Assembly (NCBI RefSeq): GCF_000014565.1
Contig: NC_008268.1
Location: forward strand, 3,224,001-3,288,000
Length of the DNA stretch: 64,000 nucleotides
Reading direction: 5' to 3'
Source: Rhodococcus jostii RHA1
GTDB lineage: Bacteria; Actinomycetota; Actinomycetes; Mycobacteriales; Mycobacteriaceae
Shown here: positions 26,749 to 35,592 of the stretch, piece after piece
How the letters are laid out: each line of letters opens with the position of its first letter
Position numbering within the stretch: the first letter of the stretch is position 1
Made by a program: the position numbers and the translations under genes
Notes under the pieces: model-generated
The model's database searches: none
The model's input: the letters and a program-made list of their open reading frames with translations, nothing else
What the model was told of the DNA's origin: nothing

Positions 26749-27258
26749 GTGGAACCTGGACCGGCACCGGCCGAGCGACCCGACGAGTGGGTGATGCTGG
26801 CGTATCGCATCCCCCGCGAGCCGTCGACGCCGCGGATCGCGGTGTGGCGCAAGCTCCGCAAGTACGGGGTGTTCCAGCTCGCCGACGGGGTGGTGGTGCT
26901 GCCCGCCTCGGCCCGCACCCGCGAGCAGTTCGACTGGGTCGCCGAGGAGATCGTCGAGGCGCACGGGCAGGCGGAGGTGTGGACCGCCGCCCCCACCACC
27001 CAGAACCAACAGGACCGGATGCGGGCGAAGCTCTCGGCCGATCGGGCCGCCGAATACGACGAGATCACCGACGCCGCCGAAGCGGCACGCTCACTGCCCG
27101 ACCCCGACGGATGGACCAAGAAACTCACCCAGCTGCGCCGCCGGATGCGGGAGATCGACAAACGCACCTTCTTCCCGACCGCCCAGCGGGACGGCGCGGA
27201 GGCCGCGTTAAAGGGGCTGGCGACCGGCCGGCCCGCGGAAACGCAGGTGCCGCAATGA
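26749..27258 (+). CDS. chrB: Chromate resistance protein ChrB, N-terminal-domain protein
   Basis: A 169-residue protein matching the ChrB N-terminal domain: WVMLAYRIPREPSTPRIAVW, RKLRKYGVFQLADGVVVLP, and later KKLTQLRRRMREIDKRTFFP. ChrB is the chromate-sensing regulator of chr operons. Here the domain is a separate gene; the C-terminal domain follows as the next gene with an ATGA overlap. It starts with GTG directly behind a palindrome, with no ribosome site, so a leaderless message is likely. Confidence 0.88.
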   Translation: MEPGPAPAERPDEWVMLAYRIPREPSTPRIAVWRKLRKYGVFQLADGVVVLPASARTREQFDWVAEEIVEAHGQAEVWTAAPTTQNQQDRMRAKLSADRAAEYDEITDAAEAARSLPDPDGWTKKLTQLRRRMREIDKRTFFPTAQRDGAEAALKGLATGRPAETQVPQ

Positions 27259-27686
27259 GGTGGGCGACCCGCGCCGGGATCCACATCGACCGCGCCGCCT
27301 GCGCGTGGTTGATCCGCCGCAATATCGACCCGGACGCCAAATTCCTGTGGGTGACCGATCCGGCGGACGTCCCGGACGATGCGACCGCGTTCGACATGCG
27401 CGGCGTCGAACTCTCGCACCACCACGGTGATTGCAGTTTCGAGACGATCCTGCGCCGCTACGAACTCACCGACCCGGTGCTGTGGGTACTCGCCGAAATC
27501 GTGCACGAGGCCGACATCGACGACGGAAAGTTCGACGCCCCCGAAGCCCCCGGCCTGGACTCGGTGCTGCGCGGGCTGTCGTTGACCGGCACCGACGATC
27601 AGACCCTGGTGGTGGCGACCCGCATCTTCGACGGGCTCTACGAATTCCATCGCCAACGTGTCCTGTCCGGCCGCGAACCGTCCTGA
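27255..27686 (+). CDS. Chromate resistance protein ChrB, C-terminal-domain protein
   Basis: A 143-residue protein equal to the C-terminal half of full-length ChrB: WATRAGIHIDRAACAWLIRR, FDMRGVELSHHHGDCSFETI and EIVHEADIDDGKFDAPEAPG. The conserved Cys, His and acidic residues (RAACAW, HHHGDCSF, HEADI) could bind metal or oxyanion. It overlaps the N-terminal gene by four bases, which ensures equal synthesis. Splitting of ChrB into two genes is the unusual point. Confidence 0.87.
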   Translation: MRWATRAGIHIDRAACAWLIRRNIDPDAKFLWVTDPADVPDDATAFDMRGVELSHHHGDCSFETILRRYELTDPVLWVLAEIVHEADIDDGKFDAPEAPGLDSVLRGLSLTGTDDQTLVVATRIFDGLYEFHRQRVLSGREPS

Positions 27687-27743
27687 CCCCGATGCGACCC
27701 GACCATCCTGCCCCGCCCTGACTTTCATGTTTCGGAGACCGAC

Positions 27744-29147
27744 GTGAGCAGTAACGAACCCACCACCCGCGCCACACCGGCCCCCACTTCCCGACGCCGC
27801 GACTTGATCCCGCTGCGGCAGGCGAGCTGGGCGTGGTTTCTGATCTCCCTGCAGACTTTCGGTGGTCCGGCCGGGCAGATCGCGGTCATGCAACGCACCC
27901 TCGTCGACGAGAAGCGGTGGATCGGGCAGAAACGGTTCCTGCACGCCCTGAACTACTGCATGCTGCTGCCCGGCCCGGAAGCCCAGCAGCTCGCCATCTA
28001 CACCGGGTGGCTGCTCAACGGCACGATCGGCGGTCTGATCGCCGGGGTGTTGTTCGTGCTGCCCGGGATGATCGCGATGCTCGGACTGGCCGCGATCTAC
28101 GTCGCGTTCGGGGCCACCACTATCGTGCTGGCCATCTTCGCCGGCATCGCCCCCGCCGTCCTCGCCGTGGTCGTGCAGGCTGTTACCCGGGTCTCGAAGC
28201 GGGCGTTGACCCGGCCCGCGCACGTGGTGATCGCGGTCTGCGCATTTTTCGCGTTGGCGCTGTTCGCGGTGCCGTTCCCGATCGTCATCGCGGTGGCCGG
28301 GTTTGCCGGCTGGCTCATCGGCCGCCGCACGCAGGGCGCCGACAACAGCGGCACAACCGAGAAGGACACTGACGAGACGCCGCCGCTGATCGCCGACGAC
28401 GCTCTGCACGCCGACGCCCCCAGCCTGCGCCGGGCGGTCCTCGTGCTCGGTGTCGGTGTGATCGCGTGGGCCGTTCCGATGGTGGCTGTGGTGGTGTTCA
28501 CCGGCCGGCACAGTGTGTTCACCGAACAGGGGATGTTCTTCTCCGGCACCGCTTTGGTCACTTTCGGTGGCGCCTACGCCGTCCTGGCCTACGTTGCCCA
28601 GAAGGCGGTGGAGACCTACGGCTGGCTCACCCCCGGCGAGATGGTCCGCGGTCTCGGGCTGGCCGAGACCACCCCCGGGCCGCTGATCATGGTGGTGCAG
28701 TTCGTCGCGTTCCTCGGCGCCTACCGCAACCCCGGCGACCTCGACCCCTGGGTCGCCGCGACCATCGGCGCGCTGCTGACCACGTGGGTGACGTTCGTGC
28801 CGTGCTTCGTGTTCATCTTCCTCGGCGCCCCCTACGTCGAGCGGCTCCGCAACAACACCCACCTGACCTCCGCGCTGAACGGCATCACCGCATCGGTGGT
28901 CGGAGTGATCGCGAACCTGGCCCTGTACTTCGCCGTCCACACCCTCTTCGCCGACGCCTCCCTGCTGCACTGGGGGCCGATCCACCTGCTGGTGCCCGAC
29001 CTGAGCACGATCCGCCCGGTCGTCGCGGTCATCGCCGTCCTCGCCGGGGTGATGATCTACCGGCTGAACTGGTCCGTGCTGCGCACCCTCGGGGTCTGCG
29101 CCCTCCTCGGCCTCACCGCCGGCCTGGTCGGGCTCCCCGTCACCTGA
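27744..29147 (+). CDS. chrA: Chromate efflux transporter ChrA (long-chain CHR family)
   Basis: A 467-residue membrane transporter with two homologous CHR domains. Domain 1 starts WFLISLQTFGGPAGQIAVMQ with KRWIGQKRFLHALNYCMLLP and GPEAQQLAIYTGWLL. Domain 2 starts GTALVTFGGAYAVLAYVAQK with YGWLTPGEMVRGLGLAETTP. It exports chromate driven by the membrane potential. Start is GTG 27744 after TTCGGAGACC. It is the third gene of the operon behind the two ChrB halves. Confidence 0.93.
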   Translation: MSSNEPTTRATPAPTSRRRDLIPLRQASWAWFLISLQTFGGPAGQIAVMQRTLVDEKRWIGQKRFLHALNYCMLLPGPEAQQLAIYTGWLLNGTIGGLIAGVLFVLPGMIAMLGLAAIYVAFGATTIVLAIFAGIAPAVLAVVVQAVTRVSKRALTRPAHVVIAVCAFFALALFAVPFPIVIAVAGFAGWLIGRRTQGADNSGTTEKDTDETPPLIADDALHADAPSLRRAVLVLGVGVIAWAVPMVAVVVFTGRHSVFTEQGMFFSGTALVTFGGAYAVLAYVAQKAVETYGWLTPGEMVRGLGLAETTPGPLIMVVQFVAFLGAYRNPGDLDPWVAATIGALLTTWVTFVPCFVFIFLGAPYVERLRNNTHLTSALNGITASVVGVIANLALYFAVHTLFADASLLHWGPIHLLVPDLSTIRPVVAVIAVLAGVMIYRLNWSVLRTLGVCALLGLTAGLVGLPVT

Positions 29148-29392
29148 CCTGCGCCGCCTCCCTCACACACGTCGAATGCGCGACACCGCCCGCGCCAATG
29201 GCCAGGTAGAAGTTGATACCGCCCCGATCAGCGGCTCGTTTCCCTCGTCGATGGCCCCGCCGCAGGCTTTGTGGGCGCACCGACAGTTTCCGGCGAAAAA
29301 CGGGCTGAGGTGGGGATTCCTCCACAGTGCCAACACAAGGGCTCGGACTCCTAGCTATAGCTAAAGGGTCCGCCAGACCACCCCAGTTCGCC

Positions 29393-30754
29393 TCAAGAAG
29401 TAGCGAGCAAACGCAGGTCGACAGGTTGTCCGTCTGAGGGGAACGGCAAGGACGTGAAGTTGAGTGGGGCGACGTAGTCGGCGTCGACGTGCCAGTCGAA
29501 GCGCAGGAGGAGGTGATGCATGATTGCTTTGATCTCGGCGCCGGCGAAGTGCATTCCGAGGCATTTGTGCACGCCACCACCGAAGGGCTCCCAGGCATAT
29601 CGGTGCACCTTGTCTTCACGTCGATGCTCCGCGAAGCGTTCGGGATCGAAACGCTCGGGTTCGGGCCAGTACTGCGGCATGTGGTGGGTGAAATGTGGCA
29701 CCACCGCCGCGTAGGTTCCCGCAGGCACGAAGTGCCCTTGCACCTGGGTGTCGCGAACCGCTCGGCGCGCCATGACCGGCACCGGAGAGACGATCCGGAG
29801 GCATTCCTTCATGACCAGATCGAGGCTGTCCAGTCCGTCGAGATCGGCATAACTCGGCGCCGGGGTCCCCAACGCGAGCGACTCCGCCCGGCATCTGTCC
29901 TGCCACTGCGGGTGTTGACCCAGATACTGCATCATCGTGGAGATGGTGATCGTGGAGGTGTCGTGCGCGGCCATCAGGAGGAAGATCATATGATCGACCA
30001 CCTCGTCGTCGCTGAAGCGTTGTCCTGCTTCGGATTCGATGTGACAGAGCACGGAGAACAGGTCGTCCGTTTCGTGTGATCGACGCGCCGGTAGGTATTG
30101 CCGGAAGAAGTCTTCCAGGACTCGGCGTCCGTCTAGTCCTCGCTTCCACCTGGTCCCCGGGACCGGATAGCGGACCACCGAGGTTGCCGCCTGCACGCAA
30201 TCGACGAAAGCCTTTTTCACCGAAGAAATCTCGCTCTCGGTAGACCCTTCCGCGCCACCCATGAAAATGTCGGTGGCGAGATCGAGAGTGAGCGCCTTGA
30301 GCGCCGTGTAGGCGCGGAATCCGTTGGTGGGAGTCCAGGCGTCGAGCGCCGAATCGATCGCCGGGTTGAGAACGTCGACGGTATTCTCGAGGCGCGATCG
30401 GGTGAAGGCTTGCTGCATGATTCGACGGTGTCGTAGATGTTCTTCCGAATCGAGAAGCATGAGGCCACCGTGAAAGAAGGGGCCGATCAGCACCGACCAG
30501 CCGTCACCGTTGACGAATGCCCGATCTTTGTTCTGCAGCACTTCCTGGCATGCGTCGGGTCCGAGGACTGCGACCCAACGCCGACCGACCATCGAGAACC
30601 AGGAGACCTCGCCGTAACGGTCCCAATGCTTTTGCATCAATGCGAGTGGATCTCGGATGTATTCGAGTACGTGCCCGACGCCGGGCAGCCCCGATCGCCC
30701 CGAGACCGGTTGCAACTGCGACTGTGCGGGTGGAACGGCCAGGATCTTGGACAT
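29393..30754 (-). CDS. Cytochrome P450
   Basis: A 453-residue P450. The oxygen-binding I-helix has MAAHDTST (261-268), the ExxR motif is ECLR at 317-320, and the heme loop FGGGVHKCLG (391-400) carries Cys398. The start ATG 30754 has GGAGTTGAGG upstream; an ATG at 30778 would overlap the palindromic operator. No ferredoxin or reductase gene is adjacent, so electrons must come from elsewhere. It is divergent from a TetR gene with a 30-bp palindrome between them. Substrate unknown; the lipophilic class similar to CYP136/CYP120 is a guess. Confidence 0.92.
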   Translation of the reverse strand: MSKILAVPPAQSQLQPVSGRSGLPGVGHVLEYIRDPLALMQKHWDRYGEVSWFSMVGRRWVAVLGPDACQEVLQNKDRAFVNGDGWSVLIGPFFHGGLMLLDSEEHLRHRRIMQQAFTRSRLENTVDVLNPAIDSALDAWTPTNGFRAYTALKALTLDLATDIFMGGAEGSTESEISSVKKAFVDCVQAATSVVRYPVPGTRWKRGLDGRRVLEDFFRQYLPARRSHETDDLFSVLCHIESEAGQRFSDDEVVDHMIFLLMAAHDTSTITISTMMQYLGQHPQWQDRCRAESLALGTPAPSYADLDGLDSLDLVMKECLRIVSPVPVMARRAVRDTQVQGHFVPAGTYAAVVPHFTHHMPQYWPEPERFDPERFAEHRREDKVHRYAWEPFGGGVHKCLGMHFAGAEIKAIMHHLLLRFDWHVDADYVAPLNFTSLPFPSDGQPVDLRLLATS

Positions 30755-30773
30755 GACGAACCTCAACTCCCGT

Positions 30774-30803
30774 CTCATCTGACAGCGCGTCCTGTCAGAT
30801 GAG
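30774..30803. promoter_or_regulatory. 30-bp perfect palindromic operator
   Basis: CTCATCTGACAG (30774-30785) and CTGTCAGATGAG (30792-30803) are perfect 12-bp arms around CGCGTC. The palindrome is 19 bases before the P450 start and 42 bases before the TetR start. It is almost certainly the binding site of the TetR protein encoded at 30846, controlling both genes. Confidence 0.85.
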
Positions 30804-30845
30804 CGTAGTCTGCGCCATCGAGATCACGTCTGTCAATATCGATCC

Positions 30846-31466
30846 ATGACTCCCCCTACGCCCCGTCGATACGCTGGCCTGAGCGGCGACCAACGTGCAG
30901 CACTGCGCCGCGACAGTCTGCTCGAGGCGGGATTGGACGTGTTTGCAGCCACAGGTAAGGGCGGCGCCACCATGACCGCCATCTGCGCGCACGCCAAGTT
31001 GACGGAGCGATACTTCTACGAAAGTTTCACCAGCAGAGACGAACTCCTGCAGAATGTCCTGGACGGCATCGCCGACGAGGTCCGTCAGGCCGGTCTGGAT
31101 GCGCTTCGAGCGAGCACCGGGACGATCGAACAACGCGTACGAAATGCCATCGCATCGTTCGTCACTATCCTCACCGAAGATCCACGCAAGGGACGTGTTG
31201 CGATGATCGAATCCGCCGCGTCCGAACCTCTGCGCACCCACCGACGCGCAGCACTGCGGGGCTTCGCTCAGATGGTGGCGGACGAAGCCACGCGCATATA
31301 CGGAGACCGAGCGTGGTCACCACCTCAAGGTGAAATCAACGGACTGCTGTTTGTGGGCGGCTTGGCCGAGCTGGTCACCGCGTGGTTGAACGACGAGATC
31401 TCCATCACGCCCGACGAGATCGTCGATGCGGCAACATATCAATTCACCTCCACCGCACACCGATGA
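30846..31466 (+). CDS. TetR-family transcriptional regulator of the P450 gene
   Basis: A 206-residue TetR repressor. The HTH region contains LRRDSLLEAGLDVFAATGKG, GATMTAICAHAKLTERYFYE and SFTSRDELL. The C-terminal part is a helical ligand domain with FVGGLAELVTAWL. It is divergent from the P450 gene and shares a 30-bp palindrome with it, so the likely role is local repression relieved by a P450 substrate or related lipid. Confidence 0.88.
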   Translation: MTPPTPRRYAGLSGDQRAALRRDSLLEAGLDVFAATGKGGATMTAICAHAKLTERYFYESFTSRDELLQNVLDGIADEVRQAGLDALRASTGTIEQRVRNAIASFVTILTEDPRKGRVAMIESAASEPLRTHRRAALRGFAQMVADEATRIYGDRAWSPPQGEINGLLFVGGLAELVTAWLNDEISITPDEIVDAATYQFTSTAHR

Positions 31467-31808
31467 GGGGCGCGGTGCTTGGGCTCGTAATGTTGGCCAC
31501 GGGACACGGACGCGTTGTTCGAGATCGTCGTCAGATCCGGATCGAAGAAGGTTCCCGACTGGACTACGCCACCGATGGGTGACGGTACCCACATTGATGC
31601 CATGGGGGCAGTTCGTCGGCCAGAGCGAACGACAGATTGTGCAATCCGGCTTTACCCATCGAGGCAGACGCCTCGATGCACAGGAAAGTCAAGGTCCTGA
31701 CGCTGCGACGAAATGCTGTTCACGCGGCTACCCAACACTTGCACTGTGCGGCATCGATCAGTGTGTAGGGCCAGTGCTTGGGGCGCACTCGCCGACGGAG
31801 GCGCCTTT
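31467..31808. other. Intergenic stretch, possible weak gene remnant
   Basis: No intact gene. One plus-strand frame around 31555-31660 reads VPDWTTPPMGDGTHIDAMGA, which resembles the loop before the second strand of ornithine cyclodeaminase-type dehydrogenases (GTHINAMGA). It is short and unsupported on both sides, so it is recorded only as a possible remnant. The right end holds the 3' side of the PucR-type gene. Confidence 0.3.
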
Positions 31809-33053
31809 TCACTCCTTCAGAACGACCGGACCGTAGGTGTCGGCGTATTCGAGCGCGAGTTCCAGCTTCAGCCTGTTCGGTCCGACGGGGCGGCCGAGCA
31901 ACTCCTCGGCGCGCTGGATGCGGTAACGCACGGTGTTCTTATGCACGCCGAGCGCCCGAGCAGCCGCGTCCGGACTGCGGTTCACGGTCAGATAGCCGCG
32001 CAGCGTGCGACGCAGCATTGCGGAGGCTGCATCGGTACCGTCAAGGCCGCGCAGTTCACGGGAAACCAGCGCCCTCGCCGCGTCGGGATGGCCGTCGAGC
32101 AGGTGGACAATTTCGACGTCCGCATAGCAAATGAGCTGAGTCTCGGCCGGTCGAGATTCCGAGATGCGTTGAGCAGCAATAGCTTCAATGTGACTTTGCC
32201 GAAATCCCTGAATTCCCTTGCCCGGGTTACCAATCGCGATCCGGATCCCGGCCGGGATGCCCGGACCGATGTCCAATGCGGTGAGATCCGGCTCGACTTC
32301 CGCCGCCAGCCATGCCCAGAGCCCTCGCGATCCGGACGGCACAGTAAGCATTTGCCGAGCCCCGATCTTGGCCGCAACCGTACGGGCGGCGGAGTCCAGA
32401 ACGCCGATCTCGTCCTCGGCCTGATTCGACTGTGTGTCCTCGAGCCACAGCACAAGTGCGGTGTTATGCACGAGCAAGGGGTAATTCAAACGATTCGAGG
32501 CTGCCACGGTATCGGCGATCTCGCCTCGGATGATCGCCTGCACCGTTTCTGCCTGCCGGGCGAACGCGCCGCTCAATCCCCGCTCTCGTTCCTCACTGTA
32601 GGTATCCGCGAGTACCTCCAATGAGACGTTGAGCCAGTGATTCGCCCGCTCCAGTAGCCGAATCAGGACTTTCGGTTCCAATACCGGGTCGGTGATGCGC
32701 TCACTTGCTGTTTCCGCGGCGAATCTCAGCAGAGCTTTCTGGCCGACCCGGTAGATCTGCATCAATACCCTCAGATGCAGGCCCCGTCGGGCGATTGTGC
32801 GCGCGAGACCATGTGCGGCGGGTGGGAGGTCCACCTCCGCGGACTCTCCGGTGAGCCAGACCAGCAGTGCGCGCCCTTGATCACGGGTGCTGGCTTCGAG
32901 GTCCCGTCGCAACTCTCGGTCCGCGGAAACCTCGGGAACCTCGGCCACTATCACGGCGTCGAACCTCGCGACGAGACCATCCAGGGTTCCGGGCACCAGC
33001 GCCTCCGCAGCGAACTCCCGGAGCCAGGCAAGCACCATGTCGTCAGCGGACAC
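31809..33053 (-). CDS. PucR/CdaR-type transcriptional regulator
   Basis: A 414-residue regulator. The N-terminal two thirds contain a GGDEF-like regulatory region of the PucR family; the C-terminus has the PucR-type HTH, RSPDAAARALGVHKNTVRYR followed by IQRAEELLG. The frame opens at 33086, but GTG 33053 is chosen because AAGGAGG lies seven bases before it (33061-33067). Such proteins control degradation of purines, aldehydes, proline or aromatics. It is divergent from the aldehyde dehydrogenase-SDR operon, its probable target. Confidence 0.86.
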   Translation of the reverse strand: MSADDMVLAWLREFAAEALVPGTLDGLVARFDAVIVAEVPEVSADRELRRDLEASTRDQGRALLVWLTGESAEVDLPPAAHGLARTIARRGLHLRVLMQIYRVGQKALLRFAAETASERITDPVLEPKVLIRLLERANHWLNVSLEVLADTYSEERERGLSGAFARQAETVQAIIRGEIADTVAASNRLNYPLLVHNTALVLWLEDTQSNQAEDEIGVLDSAARTVAAKIGARQMLTVPSGSRGLWAWLAAEVEPDLTALDIGPGIPAGIRIAIGNPGKGIQGFRQSHIEAIAAQRISESRPAETQLICYADVEIVHLLDGHPDAARALVSRELRGLDGTDAASAMLRRTLRGYLTVNRSPDAAARALGVHKNTVRYRIQRAEELLGRPVGPNRLKLELALEYADTYGPVVLKE

Positions 33054-33069
33054 GTCGATACCTCCTTCT

Positions 33070-33105
33070 AATTGGACCCGGAGCACAAATGACGAGGGCC
33101 CAATT
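33070..33105. promoter_or_regulatory. Inverted repeat between regulator and aldehyde dehydrogenase operon
   Basis: AATTGGACCC (33070-33079) and GGGCCCAATT (33096-33105) pair at nine of ten positions with a 16-base spacer. CCAATTGG at the right side is itself a palindrome. It lies just upstream of the ribosome site of the PucR-type gene and about 80 bases before the aldehyde dehydrogenase start, a good position for the regulator's site. Confidence 0.5.
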
Positions 33106-33186
33106 GGCTGATTTCGCTAAGAAACGTGCGGTTCGGTTGTGCAATTCTAATAGGAAGTGTCGTGCATCATAGGAGGCGGGGTTCAC

Positions 33187-34740
33187 ATGAGATCCGGAAG
33201 CAAGGCGCACACGAGGTGCGACGACATCGACGTGCACTGCCCCGCCGACGGCCGCCTGGTCGCGCGTGTACCGGACGAGAGTTCCGAGGCAGTGACCGAT
33301 GCCGTCCGTCGACTGCGCGCCCACCAACCCGAGTGGGAAGCGCTGGGGCCGAAAGGAAGGGCCATGTGGCTGCGGAAGCTGCGGGACTGGCTTCTCGACA
33401 ATGAGCGCCACCTCATCGACGTGCTGCGGTCCGAGACCGGGAAGCCACGCGCCGAAGCAGCCATCGAGCCTGCGCTCGCGTGCGACCTGATCAACTACTT
33501 CGCGGACAACGCCGGCAAGTTTCTCGCCGACGAGCGGGTGAAACCGCACGGGCCGCTGTCGGTGACAAAGCGACTGATCAAGACCGTCCGCCCCTACCCG
33601 GTGGTCGGTGTGATCACCCCGTGGAACTTCCCGCTCGCGATGCCGGCGATGGACATCATACCGGCGCTGCTCGCTGGTGCGGCGGTGCTGCTCAAGCCGT
33701 CTGAGGTAACGCCGTTGTCAGCCGTCGAACTAGCTCGGGGATGGTCGGAAATCGGTGCACCCCTGGTCTTCTCGGTACTCACTGGCCGCGGCGACACAGG
33801 TGCAGCGGTAGTGGATTCGGTGGACTTCGTGCAGTTCACCGGCTCCACCCCGACCGGTCGAGCGATCGCCGTGCGGGCCGCAGAGCGGCTGGTGCCATGC
33901 AGTCTCGAACTCGGCGGCAAAGATCCGGCCATCGTGCTGGCGGATGCGGACCTGGACCGCGCGGCAGCCGGAATCGCTTGGGGCGGACTGTTCAACGCCG
34001 GACAGGTGTGCGTGTCGATCGAACGCGTTTACGTCGAGGCGCCCGTGTACGACGAATTCGTCGCGCGACTGGTGGCACTCGTCGGCTCGCTCCGACAGGG
34101 TGACGACGGCGACGGGTATCGGATCGATGTCGGTGCGATGGCTACACAGGCCCAGCGTGACCTCGTTGCCCGACACGTCGCCGACGCTGTGGACGGCGGC
34201 GCCACGGCGCTGACCGGCGGCAAGGCCGGGAGCGCTGGCACCTTCTTCGAGCCGACGGTCCTCGTCGACGTGAACCATTCGATGGCCTGTATCCGGGAGG
34301 AGACGTTCGGGCCCACGATCCCGGTGGTCAAGGTCGCCGACGCCGACGAAGCCGTGCGCCTGGCCAACGATTCCGAGTACGGCCTGTCCGCGACGGTGTG
34401 GTGCGGAGATCGGGCCCGCGGCGAGGCGATCGCGCGCCGGCTCGAAGCCGGCGCGGTGAACATCAACGACGCCTTCTCCAACCTGTTCGCGCTGGGGTTA
34501 CCGCACGGGGGATGGAAGCAGTCTGGTCTCGGCGCGCGATTCGGTGGTGAGTATGGAGTTCGGAAGTACACCCGGCAGCAGGCGATCACGGTGCCGCGCG
34601 GACCCGCAGTGAAGCGGGAGTTGCTCTGGTATCCGTACGCGCCCGGCCGCGGTCGTCTCGTCGGCCGGGTGCTGCGGGCCCTCGTCGCGCGCGACCCGCG
34701 CCGCCGCCTGTCCGTGACAAGCCGCTCGAACTCCCTGTAA
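33187..34740 (+). CDS. Aldehyde (succinate-semialdehyde-like) dehydrogenase
   Basis: A 517-residue ALDH preceded by AGGAGG (33171-33176). It has VVGVITPWNFPLAMPAMDII, LKPSEVTPLSAVELARGWS, FTGSTPTGRAIAVRAAERL, the general base in SLELGGKDPAIV, the nucleophile in FNAGQVCVS and REETFGPTIPVVKV. The C-terminal extension (LLWYPYAPGRGRLVGRVLRA) is longer than in classic ALDHs and is shared with actinobacterial GabD2-like and lipid-aldehyde dehydrogenases, where it may touch the membrane. It pairs with the SDR gene 25 bases downstream, so it may finish an alcohol to acid conversion. Confidence 0.9.
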   Translation: MRSGSKAHTRCDDIDVHCPADGRLVARVPDESSEAVTDAVRRLRAHQPEWEALGPKGRAMWLRKLRDWLLDNERHLIDVLRSETGKPRAEAAIEPALACDLINYFADNAGKFLADERVKPHGPLSVTKRLIKTVRPYPVVGVITPWNFPLAMPAMDIIPALLAGAAVLLKPSEVTPLSAVELARGWSEIGAPLVFSVLTGRGDTGAAVVDSVDFVQFTGSTPTGRAIAVRAAERLVPCSLELGGKDPAIVLADADLDRAAAGIAWGGLFNAGQVCVSIERVYVEAPVYDEFVARLVALVGSLRQGDDGDGYRIDVGAMATQAQRDLVARHVADAVDGGATALTGGKAGSAGTFFEPTVLVDVNHSMACIREETFGPTIPVVKVADADEAVRLANDSEYGLSATVWCGDRARGEAIARRLEAGAVNINDAFSNLFALGLPHGGWKQSGLGARFGGEYGVRKYTRQQAITVPRGPAVKRELLWYPYAPGRGRLVGRVLRALVARDPRRRLSVTSRSNSL

Positions 34741-34764
34741 CGACGACAGAAGGACAGAAGGAAA

Positions 34765-35592
34765 ATGACACAATCTCTGCACGGTCGCGTCATCGCGATC
34801 ACCGGCGGTGCCCGCGGAATCGGGTTCGCGACCGCCACGGCCCTGACCAGGCTCGGCGCGAAGGTGGCGATCGGGGACATCGACGACGTCAAGCTGAAGG
34901 AGTCCGCGACCGAACTCGGCCTGGTCAGCTACCGGAAGCTCGACGTGACGGATGCCGAATCGTTCGGGGCCTTCCTCGACGACGTGGAAGCAACGCTCGG
35001 ACCTATCGACGTGCTCGTAAACAACGCCGGCATCATGCCCGCCGGCCGAATCGCGGACGAGCCCGATGCGGTCACCCGCCGGATCCTCGATATCAATGTC
35101 CTCGGGGTGATCACCGGTTCCAAACTGGCTGTTCGGCGAATGCTGCCGCGCGGCCGTGGGCACGTGGTCAATATCGCCTCACTCGCAGGCGAAATCTACA
35201 CACCAGGGCTGGCCACCTACTGCGCCAGCAAATATGCGGTCGTCGGCTTCACGGACGCGGCCCGGGTGGAGCACCGCGGAACGGGAATCGAGTTTTCCGC
35301 GGTGCTCCCGTCTTTCGTCAACACCGAGCTGACTGCCGGCACCAAGGGACTCCCTGGACTCAAGAACGCCGAGCCGGAGGACATTGCGCGCGCCATCGTG
35401 GCATTGATCGAATGCCCCAAACCGAAGGTGCGGGTGACCAAGCTCGTCGGTGCCCTCGCCGCGAGTCAGAAGTTCTTCCCTCGCCGGATCAGCGAAGCGC
35501 TCACCCGTGCGCTCCACACGGACAGAGTGTTTCTGGAAGACGTCGACATCACTGCCAGGCAGGCCTACGAAGAGCGGGCTCGTCACAGCTGA
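34765..35592 (+). CDS. Short-chain dehydrogenase/reductase
   Basis: A 275-residue classical SDR. The cofactor motif is TGGARGIG at residues 14-21, NNAG follows in DVLVNNAGIMPAGR, and the catalytic part is NIASLAGEIYTPGLATYCAS with the YxxxK pair in YCASK. The C-terminal 45 residues (RVTKLVGALAASQKFFPRRI) are basic and hydrophobic, as in membrane-associated SDRs. AGAAGGACAGAAGGAAA precedes the ATG. With the upstream aldehyde dehydrogenase it probably oxidises an alcohol (for example from the neighbouring P450) to an aldehyde or ketone. Confidence 0.9.
   Translation: MTQSLHGRVIAITGGARGIGFATATALTRLGAKVAIGDIDDVKLKESATELGLVSYRKLDVTDAESFGAFLDDVEATLGPIDVLVNNAGIMPAGRIADEPDAVTRRILDINVLGVITGSKLAVRRMLPRGRGHVVNIASLAGEIYTPGLATYCASKYAVVGFTDAARVEHRGTGIEFSAVLPSFVNTELTAGTKGLPGLKNAEPEDIARAIVALIECPKPKVRVTKLVGALAASQKFFPRRISEALTRALHTDRVFLEDVDITARQAYEERARHS

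Noticed and set aside
26736..28985. 749-codon open frame on the minus strand
   Set aside because: It is the shadow of chrB and chrA: no family features, dominated by Gly, Asp, Arg and His as expected from reversed high-GC codons.
31515..31700. Ornithine cyclodeaminase gene
   Set aside because: Only one short motif (GTHIDAMGA) fits; no flanking parts of the protein are found.
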